This document shows, piece by piece, positions 1 through 7,657 of a DNA stretch of 13,201 nt (its first letter is position 1; every line of letters starts with the position of its first letter). The notes under the pieces are model-generated. The model worked only from the letters and a program-made list of their open reading frames with translations. It was not told the DNA's origin and ran no database searches. The stretch spans positions 1 to 13,201 of the forward strand of contig DBGEOK010000037.1 of the NCBI GenBank assembly GCA_048370855.1. Direction: 5' to 3'. The translations under genes and the position numbers were made by a program. The stretch comes from Limiplasma sp048370855 (lineage in GTDB: Bacteria; Bacillota; Clostridia; Christensenellales; Aristaeellaceae).

Positions 1-308
1 CCCCATCTTGGGGCCGCGGGCGCGGCCCAAGGCGGCAAGGACCTTCCTGCCGGGACGCAAAAAAAGCTCCGTTCGCGGCCGCGCGGAGCTGATTTGGCGG
101 GCCCAGGGGCGGCCGGCCCTCGGCGCGGCGGCCCGGAAAGCGGGGCAATCAGCCTTGCGCTGGTTGGCGCGCCCTCCATCGCGCAATTCATGGATACGGC
201 TTTCCATGAGCCTATTGACCGCCTGAGCGGGAAGAAAAACGACGTTTGACGGACGATTTGGCAGCCTGATAGCCAAAGCGGATTCCCGCGCCCGCAACGG
301 CCCCCGTG
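1..308. other. Non-coding GC-rich stretch
   Basis: No convincing gene is seen on either strand. The short open frames have no ribosome binding site or recognisable protein. A strong imperfect hairpin lies at about 8-33 (a ten-pair stem with one bulged G and a GGGC loop), and the cluster terminator is at 59-90. The rest, 91-308, is the sequence downstream of the polyphosphate polymerase gene on the minus strand. It may be 3' untranslated RNA. Confidence 0.6.
59..90 (-). terminator. Rho-independent terminator of the CotH/DUF4956/VTC cluster
   Basis: Read on the minus strand, AGCTCCG and CGGAGCT form a seven-pair stem. The intervening sequence contains the self-complementary CGCGGCCGCG. A run of seven T follows directly. 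It lies about 220 nt beyond the stop codon of the polyphosphate polymerase gene and is the first good terminator met by leftward transcription. Confidence 0.75.
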
Positions 309-1013
309 CTACTCAAAATTCTCAAAGCGCCGGCACCAGACGTATTTGGAAATGGCGCTGTTTTGCGCGCCATGGACGCAGGTGCACAGCAGATCGCGGA
401 GATAGGGCGGAAGCACGCGGTTAAACTTGACCTCCAAAATCATCTCGTCATGGTCGAAGGGGGAAACCGTGGGCACGTAGGGGTTGAACAGGTCGATGGA
501 GCCGAGGCCGGAATGGAGCTGCTTGTCAAAGGTGATGCGGACCTCCTCCGCCTGGTGAAGGTAGGCTTCGCGCACGTAGTCCACGATCACCACGGGGCGC
601 AGGAGGTTCAGCTTCATCTCGCGGTACACGTCCCGCAGGAGGCCGCTTCGGGTGCGCTCCAGTCCGGTCGGGTCCCCGGCGATGAGCTGCTCGGCCAGCA
701 GCTTGGGGATGGCGATGGAGCGCTTGGAAATGAGCTGCCCCACCTTGGTCTTGCACTCCATGCGGATGAACCTGTCGGAGAAGTTGTAAATGCGGATGCG
801 GTATTTGTCGCGGCTTTTCACGCCGTCCAGCTTGTCGATGAGGGCGTCGTTGAAAAAGGTGTCGAAGTACAGGGAACGGATGTGGTACTCGTTATTTTCA
901 TCCCCGTTGGGATCGCGCTGGAGCACGCGATCGAGCGACCGGGAGAGCACTTCGTACTCCAGGCGGCTGATGAAAAACTTGAGCTCATGCCGAAGGGGCA
1001 CGGTAATCGCCAT
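309..1013 (-). CDS. VTC-domain polyphosphate polymerase family protein
   Basis: A 234-residue protein that is essentially one VTC/triphosphate-tunnel domain, the fold that makes polyphosphate from nucleoside triphosphate in yeast Vtc4. Charged tunnel strands are visible in order: RHELKF (8-13), IRSLYFDT (46-53), KYRIRIYN (70-77), ECKTK (86-90), VDYVREAY (144-151), RITFD (159-163), ILEVKFN (192-198) and ISKYVWC (221-227). The lysines, arginines and glutamates expected for phosphate and metal binding are therefore kept. There is no signal peptide or membrane segment, so it should act in the cytoplasm, perhaps at the membrane through the DUF4956 partner. The ATG at 1013 was chosen because TAAAGGAGG lies just before it; the open frame extends 26 codons further without such a site. 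It lies 148 nt after the DUF4956 gene. Polymerase activity is known for the family; the substrate here is not shown. Confidence 0.9.
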   Translation of the reverse strand: MAITVPLRHELKFFISRLEYEVLSRSLDRVLQRDPNGDENNEYHIRSLYFDTFFNDALIDKLDGVKSRDKYRIRIYNFSDRFIRMECKTKVGQLISKRSIAIPKLLAEQLIAGDPTGLERTRSGLLRDVYREMKLNLLRPVVIVDYVREAYLHQAEEVRITFDKQLHSGLGSIDLFNPYVPTVSPFDHDEMILEVKFNRVLPPYLRDLLCTCVHGAQNSAISKYVWCRRFENFE

Positions 1014-1161
1014 GGGCGGGCCTCCTTTATGGATTGAGGGAGAGAGCGGCGGGCGGCGGAAGGCCGGCCCCCCAGGCTCTGCGCGGCGCAAACGCCGGGG
1101 ACGGCGCGCCCGGAGGCGGCGGGCGCAACGGGAAACGCATCAGCGTTCCTTTGGGGCGGGG

Positions 1162-1860
1162 TCAGGCGCCGACCTCGCTTTGGCAGGCGACCAGCGTGGC
1201 GTCATGCACGCCTTCAATATCCAGCATGCGGGTGACGACCTCGTGGCGCTCGTTGAGGCGCACCTCGTAGGTCATCTCAGCCCCGGCGCGGGTGAGGGTC
1301 TTGGAGCGGAGCTTGGCGCTTTTGACGGTGCGGCGCAGCTCCGAGGAAATGGCGTCCTCGCAGTATTCGTCGTAATGCACCACCAGCAGGTAGGCGTTGG
1401 GCGTTGTGAGCTTGGCAAAGGTCAGCGCGAACATCAGCACGGAGATGCACAGCACCACGATAACCGCGATGAGGTGCAGGCCCGCGCCCAGCAAAATGCC
1501 CATGGTCAGCGACCAGAACATGTACGCGGTATCCAGCGGGTCCTTCACGGCGGTGCGGAAGCGCACGATGGACAGCGCGCCGACCATGCCCATCGACAGC
1601 GCGATATCGTTTTTAATGCACATGACCACGGGCGTGGTAATGAGCGTGAGCATGATGAGCGTCAGCGTGAAGGACGGGCTGTACAGCACGCCCCGGTAGG
1701 TTTTGCGGTACACCAGCGCGATGATGATGCCGATGACGAAGCCGAGCCCCAGCGCGATAAACAGGTCGCTGGGCACGATGGACTTGAACTGCGCGGCCAG
1801 GCCCGACGCCTCCACGATGGAACTCGCGCTGGCGGCGGCAAAAAGGGCGTTGGAGATCAT
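1162..1860 (-). CDS. DUF4956 domain-containing membrane protein
   Basis: A 232-residue integral membrane protein. Hydrophobic segments lie at about 33-51, 63-82 and 112-149, the last long enough for two short passes. Between them is the family signature ALSIVRFRTAVKDPLD (95-110), a basic loop on the cytoplasmic side of the membrane. The hydrophilic C-terminus (about 150-232) resembles a small alpha/beta regulatory domain with GVHDATLVACQ near the end. The family has no established biochemical function, but its genes recurrently sit beside VTC-domain and CotH-family genes, as here. The ATG at 1860 has AAGGAGG eleven bases upstream, and a sigma-A-like promoter lies at 1893-1921, so this gene and the polymerase can be made separately from CotH. 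Inference: it anchors the polymerase or moves phosphate or polyphosphate at the membrane. Confidence 0.92.
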   Translation of the reverse strand: MISNALFAAASASSIVEASGLAAQFKSIVPSDLFIALGLGFVIGIIIALVYRKTYRGVLYSPSFTLTLIMLTLITTPVVMCIKNDIALSMGMVGALSIVRFRTAVKDPLDTAYMFWSLTMGILLGAGLHLIAVIVVLCISVLMFALTFAKLTTPNAYLLVVHYDEYCEDAISSELRRTVKSAKLRSKTLTRAGAEMTYEVRLNERHEVVTRMLDIEGVHDATLVACQSEVGA

Positions 1861-1892
1861 AGGATGGACGCCTCCTTCGTGTGATTGGGAAT

Positions 1893-1921
1893 ATGGTACG
1901 GCATACGCCGGGATTTGTCAA
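1893..1921 (-). promoter_or_regulatory. Sigma-A-type promoter for DUF4956 and VTC genes
   Basis: On the minus strand a perfect TTGACA (1916-1921) is followed after 17 bases by TACCAT (1893-1898). The expected start is about 25 nt before the DUF4956 start codon, leaving room only for the ribosome binding site. The rest of the gap, 1922-2140, is GC-rich and shows no gene. Confidence 0.75.
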
Positions 1922-2140
1922 TTGGCCGGCGCGACGGCGGGGGGGCGCCGCCCGCGGGCTTTCGGAGGCGCTTAGGGCGGCGGAGGCCGAAACGGACGGG
2001 CCGCGTTTCAATCAGCCCCGGTTGGCGGCGGCAATCCTCTTTGCGCAAAAAATCCGCAGCCGAACGCCCCGGGCCGCCGGCAAAGCGCGGGCCTTCCATG
2101 CTCCCGGCGGGCGGAGGGCCGGGCGTTTCCGACGCTCCGG

Positions 2141-5100
2141 TTAGCCCCACTTTTTGCCCTCGGTCACGGTGGCGTCGCCGGGCAGCTCGGGCTTGACGCC
2201 GAAGTAAATCAGCATTTGGTCGTCGGTCAGCTCAAACTTTTCCTGCACCATCTCGTAAAAATACGTCGGGCGCTTCTTGAGCACGTTGCGCGTGCGGTCC
2301 AGCCGGCTGTGCCAGTAGCGCAGCGCGCCCTCCGGCGTGGTGGGGTTGTCAAACGTGATGGCCTTATCCGTTTCCTCCGCCCACCGGGTAAAGTGGAGGA
2401 TCATCTCCGGCTCCAGCATGTCCGCCATAAAGTTAAGCTCGGCGGTCATGAACTCCGTGGTGTAGACCTGGAATATCTCCCCCAGCCGGATGAGGAACTT
2501 TTGCCGCATTTCGTCGTTCTCCAGCAGCTTGCGGATGAGGGTGTTGTCGATCTTCTGCTCGCCCGCGCCCTCGGGCTTTAAGTAGCTGGCGGGGCTGTTA
2601 TAGCCGCTGTTAAACAGGCCGTAGTCCGCGTCGTAGAAGATCCACTTCCACTTTGCGCCGTCCTGCTTGAGCTTGTAAAAGCGGATGTTGCCGGGGTCCG
2701 AGTTGCCAAAGAACATCTCCAGCGCCATGTAGTCAAAGTAATTATCCACGTCGATGCGGTCCAGGATGTACTGAAGGTCCTCCTCGCTCTTGCCGGGGGA
2801 GAGGGTTTTGACCTTTTTGATGAAGGCCTGGTACTCCTTGTTGGAGCCGTAATGCACCTTGCCGCTGGCCTCGAGAATATCCATGTTGGCGGCTTCCTCC
2901 AGCGGCAGACCCTCGTGCTGCGCCACAAAGAAGCGGTCCACCCGCTCGCGCATGTTATAATGCCCCCAGTAGATGCCGTTCAAGTACACGACGACGGGCT
3001 TCCAGGCCTGGTGAAGCACCTCCACGGGGGTGTCGGTATGCTCGTTGAAGCGGTCGATCAGGCGGCTTTGGAGGCCGTCGATCAGGCGGGTCCAGGCGCT
3101 GTCGTTGCCGCCCATGCGCAGCACGAAGCTCTTGTACTGGGTAAAGTCCCGGTCCTCAAAGAGCTTGGCCTCAAAGTATTTGGCCCCGTACTTGGCCTTG
3201 GCCCGCACCTTGAAGGATTTTTGGGGCATATCCAGGCTGTACTGCCCCTGAAGGCCGAACTCCACGCCCTGGCTCAGCACCTGGACGCCCTCCTTGTCGT
3301 ACAGCTCCACATGGCCGGGACGGGCGATTTTGCCGAACTCGCGGTAGATGGTGTTCTTGAAGGGGATTTTATCCTTGACGACGTTATCCCCCACGGTGAG
3401 CATGCCGTTTTCGGGGTTCCACAGCTCGTCGGGGTCGGTGACGAGGCTGACGATGGGGAAGGCGTGGTAAAGGTTGAGCAAATAGGTCTGCGTGACGACC
3501 TCGCTGGGCTGGAGCCTGCCGTCGGGATCGAACGCGCGGGCGCGCAGAACGGTGACGCGCGAAATGTCGAACACGTCGCCGGGGTTGTAGCGCTCGCCGT
3601 TTTCCAGCGTGGGGATGGAGCCGTCCAGCGTATAGCAGACCACCGTTTCCGCGGGGATTTCAATGCCTACCTGGACGGAGCCTTTATATTCGCCGCCGGG
3701 CACGGTGAAGGACGGGTTGAGGGCATAGCCGTAATACCCCGTGCCGTTTGCCGCCCCCGGCGTGGGAACGTCGTAGTAATAGAAGCCGCCGTAACCGATG
3801 GTGCGGCCGTAGCTGTGATCGGTGGGGATGAGCTTGAGGGGGAGGCGGTCCAGCACGCGGCCCGTCGGGTCGCAAAAGGAGATGGTTTCGCCCCCCGCGC
3901 GCGCGAGGCTGAAATTGGCGTGAAGGTCGGTAACGGTGGAGAGGGACGGGTTTCCGTCCAGATAAATGATCTTGTATTCGCCCGGCTGGATGGCAGTCCC
4001 CTGGGGGAACTGCCACCGGCGCGGGCGCTTGAGGCTGTCGCTGAGGCCGTAGAAGGACAGGTCGACCGCCTCGCTGGAGGCGTTATAGAGCTCGACGAAA
4101 TCGGAGGTAATCCCCGCCGGGCCAAGGGCGGTGACATCGTTGGAGGCCATGACCTCGCTGATGTACACGCCGGTGGGGTTATAGGCGCGGATGAGCTCGT
4201 CCGCGCGCGCCTGACCGTCGGCGTTGTTGGGCTGGCCGGGGGTGGACAGATCAAACTGCCGCCACTCGCCCGACTCGGTACGGCCGACGGAATAATCCTC
4301 CGGCACGTTTTCAACGCTGACGCGGTCCACCAGGCGGCCGTAGGCGTCGCTGAGCACGACGGTTTCCCGCTCGGCGCTGATGGAGAAGTTGGTATGCGGC
4401 ACGCCGTTTTGCTGAAGCTTGTCCTTGCCGGAGCAAAACACCAGGTAATAGCCGTTTGCCGGAATGGTCGCGCCGTCGGGAAAGCGCCATTTCATCGGCT
4501 TGTTCTCCTTATCGCTGAGGAAATAGCCGCCCAGGGAAATCGGCTGGTCGGTATTGTTCTTCAGCTCCACCCAATCCACGATTTCGTTGTCCTCGTCCGG
4601 GATGCCGACCTTTGGGTCGGGGCAAATTTCGTTGATGACCAGCGCGCCGGTCTCGGTGGAATTGGCCGCGCGGTACGCCACAAAGCCCTCCTCGGTGTTT
4701 GCGTACCCGGGGCTGTAATAGGTGGTGGTTTCGTAGTGGCGCACGCCGTCCTCGTCCACGGCGGTGAGGGCGTAGCTGGTGTCGGCGGTGAGGGTGGGGG
4801 TGGCCAGCTCGTCGATGAGGTACATATTGGGGTCGTAGAGGTAGAGATGGTCGCCCGCCGAGGAAATTTTAAACTTTCCGTGAAACGGCCTGGACGGGTC
4901 CAACTGGTAGCTGTCCGAGGCGAAGACCACGACGCGGCCGCCGGCCTCCAGCGTGTAGCTGGGAAAGGGGAAGGTGATGCGGTCGGTGCGGTTGGTCAGC
5001 ATCACGCCCTCCAGGTCCAGATCCGCGCCCGTGCCGTTGTACAATTCCAGCCAGTCGCTGAAGGCGCCGTTTTCGTCGGGCACGGCGGAGTTGTTGGCGG

Positions 5101-5311
5101 CCATGACCTCGCTGATGACCAGGCCGTCATACTTGCTGGAGCCCACATGCCGTCCGGCCTCCTTGGGAAAGATCAGGTACATCGCCATAAGCAGGGCCGC
5201 GAACAGCAGCAGGTATGGCAGCGTCGACAGCGAGCGGCTTTTATGCCTGCGCGGCGCGTAATCCTTTTTGGGCCGCGTGGGCCGCTGCTGTTGCGGCGCG
5301 TTATTTTGCAT
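2141..5311 (-). CDS. CotH kinase family protein with lamin-tail domains
   Basis: A 1056-residue membrane-anchored protein. A basic, Gln/Pro-rich cytoplasmic start (1-29) is followed by one membrane segment (about 30-48), so the bulk lies outside the cell membrane. Three lamin-tail-like domains begin near 64, 223 and 382, with motifs such as VISEVMAANN, VINEICPD and YISEVMASND, each followed by DWLELYN-like strands. A chitobiase-C-terminal-like beta domain follows (about 535-612, YTLDGSIPT). The CotH kinase domain (about 618-905) has QKSFKVRAKAKYG (697-709), YLNGIYWGHYNMRER, FFGNSDPGNIRFYK and WIFYDADYGLF (890-900). The Asn/Asp residues expected for an atypical Fam20-like kinase are present. 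The start at 5311 was chosen for its GGAGG; the frame is open 70 codons further but without support. Bacillus CotH phosphorylates spore coat proteins; the substrate here is unknown. The divergent cysteine-rich protein is a candidate only by position. Confidence 0.93.
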   Translation of the reverse strand: MQNNAPQQQRPTRPKKDYAPRRHKSRSLSTLPYLLLFAALLMAMYLIFPKEAGRHVGSSKYDGLVISEVMAANNSAVPDENGAFSDWLELYNGTGADLDLEGVMLTNRTDRITFPFPSYTLEAGGRVVVFASDSYQLDPSRPFHGKFKISSAGDHLYLYDPNMYLIDELATPTLTADTSYALTAVDEDGVRHYETTTYYSPGYANTEEGFVAYRAANSTETGALVINEICPDPKVGIPDEDNEIVDWVELKNNTDQPISLGGYFLSDKENKPMKWRFPDGATIPANGYYLVFCSGKDKLQQNGVPHTNFSISAERETVVLSDAYGRLVDRVSVENVPEDYSVGRTESGEWRQFDLSTPGQPNNADGQARADELIRAYNPTGVYISEVMASNDVTALGPAGITSDFVELYNASSEAVDLSFYGLSDSLKRPRRWQFPQGTAIQPGEYKIIYLDGNPSLSTVTDLHANFSLARAGGETISFCDPTGRVLDRLPLKLIPTDHSYGRTIGYGGFYYYDVPTPGAANGTGYYGYALNPSFTVPGGEYKGSVQVGIEIPAETVVCYTLDGSIPTLENGERYNPGDVFDISRVTVLRARAFDPDGRLQPSEVVTQTYLLNLYHAFPIVSLVTDPDELWNPENGMLTVGDNVVKDKIPFKNTIYREFGKIARPGHVELYDKEGVQVLSQGVEFGLQGQYSLDMPQKSFKVRAKAKYGAKYFEAKLFEDRDFTQYKSFVLRMGGNDSAWTRLIDGLQSRLIDRFNEHTDTPVEVLHQAWKPVVVYLNGIYWGHYNMRERVDRFFVAQHEGLPLEEAANMDILEASGKVHYGSNKEYQAFIKKVKTLSPGKSEEDLQYILDRIDVDNYFDYMALEMFFGNSDPGNIRFYKLKQDGAKWKWIFYDADYGLFNSGYNSPASYLKPEGAGEQKIDNTLIRKLLENDEMRQKFLIRLGEIFQVYTTEFMTAELNFMADMLEPEMILHFTRWAEETDKAITFDNPTTPEGALRYWHSRLDRTRNVLKKRPTYFYEMVQEKFELTDDQMLIYFGVKPELPGDATVTEGKKWG

Positions 5312-5342
5312 CCGGGTACCTCCTTTCGTGGGGCTGGGCGCG

Positions 5343-5369
5343 CGCGCCTCCTTGACGGAGGGCGCGCCG
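5343..5369 (-). promoter_or_regulatory. Leader hairpin of the CotH mRNA
   Basis: Between the promoter and the true ribosome binding site, the minus strand carries GCGCGCCCTCC, loop GTCAA, then GGAGGCGCGCGC. This gives about eleven pairs with one bulged C. The right arm contains a second AAGGAGG with no start codon at a suitable distance. It could protect the messenger or act as a decoy site. Confidence 0.45.
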
Positions 5370-5380
5370 CGCACGGCATT

Positions 5381-5409
5381 ATTATACCATAGGGAGGGGA
5401 GGATGAAAA
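5381..5409 (-). promoter_or_regulatory. Sigma-A-type promoter for CotH
   Basis: On the minus strand a perfect TATAAT (5381-5386) lies 17 bases after TTTTCA (5404-5409, four of six consensus bases). The predicted start gives a leader of about 60-65 nt that contains the hairpin at 5343-5369. Confidence 0.65.
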
Positions 5410-5500
5410 CTGTTAAAATGTATCGGATTGGGCGCGAGGGGCCGGGGGCGGGGGATTTGTTACACCCCGGCGGCGGAAAAAAGGACGGGGCGCTTTTTGC

Positions 5501-5527
5501 ACACCCCGCGGCCCGCGTCATACTGTA
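5501..5527 (+). promoter_or_regulatory. Candidate sporulation (sigma-K-like) promoter
   Basis: AC at 5501-5502 is followed after 16 bases by CATACTGTA (5519-5527). This matches the published sigma-K pattern of AC, 16-17 bases, CATAnnnTA. No convincing sigma-A promoter is seen before the cysteine-rich gene. The motif is short, so a chance match is possible. The leader would be about 130 nt. Confidence 0.5.
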
Positions 5528-5662
5528 TCAGTGAACGGCAGGCAAGGGAAGCCACGTCGGCGGCGTTACAGCCCGAGGCCGGGCGGGAACCCGTCGGGCG
5601 GCGGGAACGTTCTGCGGCAGAAAGGAAGCCCCTTGCGGCCGACCAAAAAAGGAGGCGTGCCA

Positions 5663-6481
5663 ATGTCTTTTTACAGCTACAAAAACGCCAATCCCTGTTC
5701 ATGCCCGGGCGTGATTTCCGGCAGCGCGCTGGACGGCCTGCAAGAGAAGGTCTGCGTACAGGTGAAGCGCGTGTACGACAGTTGCCTGCAACAGGAGCAG
5801 TTGGACGACAAAAAGGTAACCATTACCAGCTACGCCATGGTCGCAAACAACAACTGCGGGTGCTCGTGCAACTGCAACTGCGGCTGCGGGTCCTCCGCGG
5901 ACACGACCGAAACCGTGCCCCCGACCTCCGCGCCCGTCCCGCCTATCACGTTTGAGAGCTGCCGCTCCACCACCACGGAGGGCACCATCCGCAACCTGAC
6001 GGTTGAGCGCCTGTGCGACCGGCCTTGCTTCGCCCGCGTGCGGTGCAAGATCGACGTGCCCATCGACATCCTGTTTGTGGACAGCCGCTGCGTGGAATAC
6101 ATCGGCAAGGGCGTGATTACGGTCGACAAGGATGTGCTGCTGTCCATCCCCGACGAATCCATCGTGCCTTACAGCCTGGAGAGCATGGTCAGCGCCATCT
6201 GCGTGGCGGGTACCTACTGCGGCAACAATGTCTTCAACCTGACCGTCTGCGTCACGGTCATCCTGAAGGTGCTGGCCCAGGTGGAAATCCTGATTCCCTC
6301 CTACGGCTTCTGCCCCATCCCGCCCTGCGAGGAGTTTGCGGAAAACGTGTGCGACGAGTTCTTCTCGCTGCCGCTGTTCCCGCCCGCCTCGCTGTGCAAC
6401 AACGACGAGGTGAGCATCCAGAACGCGGCGTGCAACACGGGAAACTGCAACTGCGGGTGCAACTGCGGCTGCAACAGGTAA
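5663..6481 (+). CDS. Cysteine-rich spore-surface-like protein
   Basis: 272 residues with 28 cysteines (about ten percent). Cysteines cluster in two Asn/Gly/Cys tracts: 64-76 (NNCGCSCNCNCGCG) and the extreme C-terminus 257-270 (NCNCGCNCGC). Between them is a Thr/Pro linker (80-95). The region at about 100-215 is predicted to be beta-rich (RCKIDVPIDILFVD, GKGVITVDKDVLLSIPDE, VTVILKVLAQVEI) and is similar in style to clostridial spore and envelope proteins of the DUF3794/SPOCS type. There is no signal peptide or membrane segment, which fits assembly from the mother-cell side. The start at 5663 has AAAAAAGGAGG upstream. A sigma-K-like promoter precedes it, and the CotH gene is divergent. Inference: a disulfide-cross-linked coat or exosporium component. 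The exact family is not recognised. Confidence 0.75.
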   Translation: MSFYSYKNANPCSCPGVISGSALDGLQEKVCVQVKRVYDSCLQQEQLDDKKVTITSYAMVANNNCGCSCNCNCGCGSSADTTETVPPTSAPVPPITFESCRSTTTEGTIRNLTVERLCDRPCFARVRCKIDVPIDILFVDSRCVEYIGKGVITVDKDVLLSIPDESIVPYSLESMVSAICVAGTYCGNNVFNLTVCVTVILKVLAQVEILIPSYGFCPIPPCEEFAENVCDEFFSLPLFPPASLCNNDEVSIQNAACNTGNCNCGCNCGCNR

Positions 6482-6508
6482 CAGGGCGAAAACCCAGGCA
6501 CAAGGAAG

Positions 6509-6537
6509 GGCCGGCCGCGCGGGATGCGCGGCCGGCC
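6509..6537 (+). terminator. Strong GC hairpin after the cysteine-rich gene
   Basis: GGCCGGCCGCGC, loop GGGAT, then GCGCGGCCGGCC: twelve perfect pairs, 27 nt after the stop codon. There is no T-tract, so it may work as an mRNA 3' stabiliser or a factor-assisted terminator rather than a classical one. Confidence 0.55.
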
Positions 6538-6545
6538 TCAGCTTG

Positions 6546-6608
6546 TCGACAAACCTATTTGGGGGTGGTTGGAGGGGTCGCGGCCCCGTCGAATGGAATC
6601 GGTCCGCC
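6546..6608 (+). repeat. Dispersed repeat, copy 1 (plus orientation)
   Basis: The sequence from TCGACAAACC through GGGGGTGG and TTGGAGGGG to AATCGG matches the minus strand of 13075-13139 at roughly three quarters of positions, with two one-base gaps. The core GAGGGG...GGCCCC can fold, as it does more perfectly in the other copy. TTGTCGACAA at its left edge is a perfect palindrome. The stretch that follows, 6609-6769, is less GC-rich than the surroundings and shows no gene. Confidence 0.7.
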
Positions 6609-6769
6609 ATAATATGATCAAAATCGAAGATGTAAAGTTTTAATCCGGCGACCGACGAGTGACGATGAATACACAAATCAATTAAGGAAAAGGGATTGAA
6701 AAAACCACGGGTTGGAGAAGGAAGAAAGGGAGAGCGAAAAGCCAACGCAATGGATGCGCTTACAGCGGA

Positions 6770-7126
6770 TTATACGGGCGGCTTGCACTTTTTGCACGGG
6801 GTATAGCCGAGGCTCTGCGCTACGTCCAAACTGACCTGAGACGGATTTTTCATGCCGCTGCAGGTGCTTTTGCTGTGATACTTTGAGCCGGATTTTGGAA
6901 TCCATACAAGAGGTTCGCCGGGCGTGCTGACGGAAAGGACCGCGTCGTCTTGGGGGACAGCCAGACCGCGGGCTTCCAGCTCCTCGTCCAGGCACTCCTT
7001 GAGCTGAAGCAGCTCGGTGTCGGACAGCTTGGCAAGCGACGCCTGTATGGAGGAAGCGGCGGAGGCAAGCAGGGGTACTAAAAGGAGCAGGAGCAGCAGG
7101 AGTACGGGCGTGCGGGCTTTTCTCAT
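6770..7126 (-). CDS. Small secreted protein with YH-C-PCxxC motif
   Basis: 118 residues. The first 24 form a clear signal peptide: MRKAR, a run of leucines, then ASA for cleavage before residue 24. A helical region follows (27-53, LSDTELLQLKECLDEELEARG). The C-terminal 45 residues hold YHSKSTC (83-89) and GYTPCKKC (107-114). This spacing, tyrosine-histidine then Cys89, Cys111 and Cys114, is a known small Cys/His module found at the ends of secreted nucleases and competence-type proteins in Bacillota. It probably binds a metal. The start at 7126 has GGAGG nine bases upstream. It follows a solute-binding pseudogene by 49 nt and may share its transcript. The function of the stand-alone protein is unknown. 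Confidence 0.75.
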   Translation of the reverse strand: MRKARTPVLLLLLLLLVPLLASAASSIQASLAKLSDTELLQLKECLDEELEARGLAVPQDDAVLSVSTPGEPLVWIPKSGSKYHSKSTCSGMKNPSQVSLDVAQSLGYTPCKKCKPPV

Positions 7127-7175
7127 TGGTTGGCGCCTCCACCGTGCTTTTTGCCATTCGGTTGGCTGTTGACGC

Positions 7176-7378
7176 TCAGTCCAAGGGATCTTTTTGGATG
7201 ATGGCTTCAATGGCTCCATCGGATTGCATAGTCCGGATCTGCTGGTTCACTGCCTTTGGCAACGCTTCGTTTTCCTTGTCCACGTAAAACACGGGCGAAA
7301 GATCCCCGTATTCATCCGGCATGACTGCATACAACCCGCATTAAAACCCAAGAGGGATAGCAGACGAAGGCGCTTCAT
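7176..7378 (-). pseudogene. Remnant of an extracellular solute-binding protein
   Basis: In one frame the minus strand opens with a signal-peptide-like start at 7378 (MKRLRLLSLLGFNAGC). It then loses sense. From about 7330 a second frame reads VFYVDKENEALPKAVNQQ followed by MQSDGAIEAIIQKDPLD and a stop at 7176-7178. The latter resembles the last helix of family 3 amino-acid-binding proteins (AVN..I..M..DG.I..I..K). Only the two ends of such a gene remain, joined out of frame, with roughly 200 codons missing. The family call rests on a short C-terminal match. No good ribosome binding site is seen. Confidence 0.5.
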
Positions 7379-7432
7379 TTGGAAATCACTCGCTTTTATC
7401 CCTTTATCCTTGCGCTGCCTTCAGCGGCTTAT

Positions 7433-7632
7433 TCATTCTCCGCCGCAAAGCGGGAAATCCACAAGCATATCAAAATATTCGCCAGGCGGACAACATCATC
7501 CGCCGACGGCCCCTGAACGCCAGCCTCCCATGCCGCGAGGGTTTTAAGCGAAACGTCGATTTGGGAGGCAACGTCAGATAGGGACGGCCCTCAATCCGCT
7601 TTGGTCGGGGCAACGTAGCTTCGCATAAGCAT
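7433..7632 (-). pseudogene. XRE-family HTH regulator, broken by nonsense and frameshift
   Basis: From ATG at 7632 or 7626, with GGGAG upstream, the minus strand reads RSYVAPTKAD, then an in-frame TGA. The same frame continues with GPSLSDVASQIDVSLKTL and AAWEAGVQGPSADDVVRLAN, a standard Cro/CI-type helix-turn-helix (SLSDVASQIDVSLKTLAAWE). After LANI a one-base shift is needed to recover DMLVDFPLCGGE and a stop at 7433-7435. The TGA could come from a CGA arginine codon by a single change. Two separate lesions indicate a dead gene, although its promoter is intact. It is divergent from the phage fragment and may have been its regulator. Confidence 0.7.
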
Positions 7633-7657
7633 ACTCCCAGCCCTTATTTGTGTCCTC

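Noticed and set aside
306..1884. Overlapping plus-strand frames opposite the VTC and DUF4956 genes
   Set aside because: Shadows of well-supported minus-strand genes, with biased Arg/His/Gly composition and no family signature.
2852..5392. Long open frame on the plus strand (846 codons)
   Set aside because: It is the antisense of CotH. High GC removes stop codons, the predicted protein has repetitive Ala/Gly/Val/His composition, and no ribosome site is present.
5699..6745. Long minus-strand frame opposite the cysteine-rich gene
   Set aside because: The cysteine-rich frame has a ribosome site, ordered Cys tracts and a terminator hairpin. The antisense product is low-complexity Ala/Val/His.
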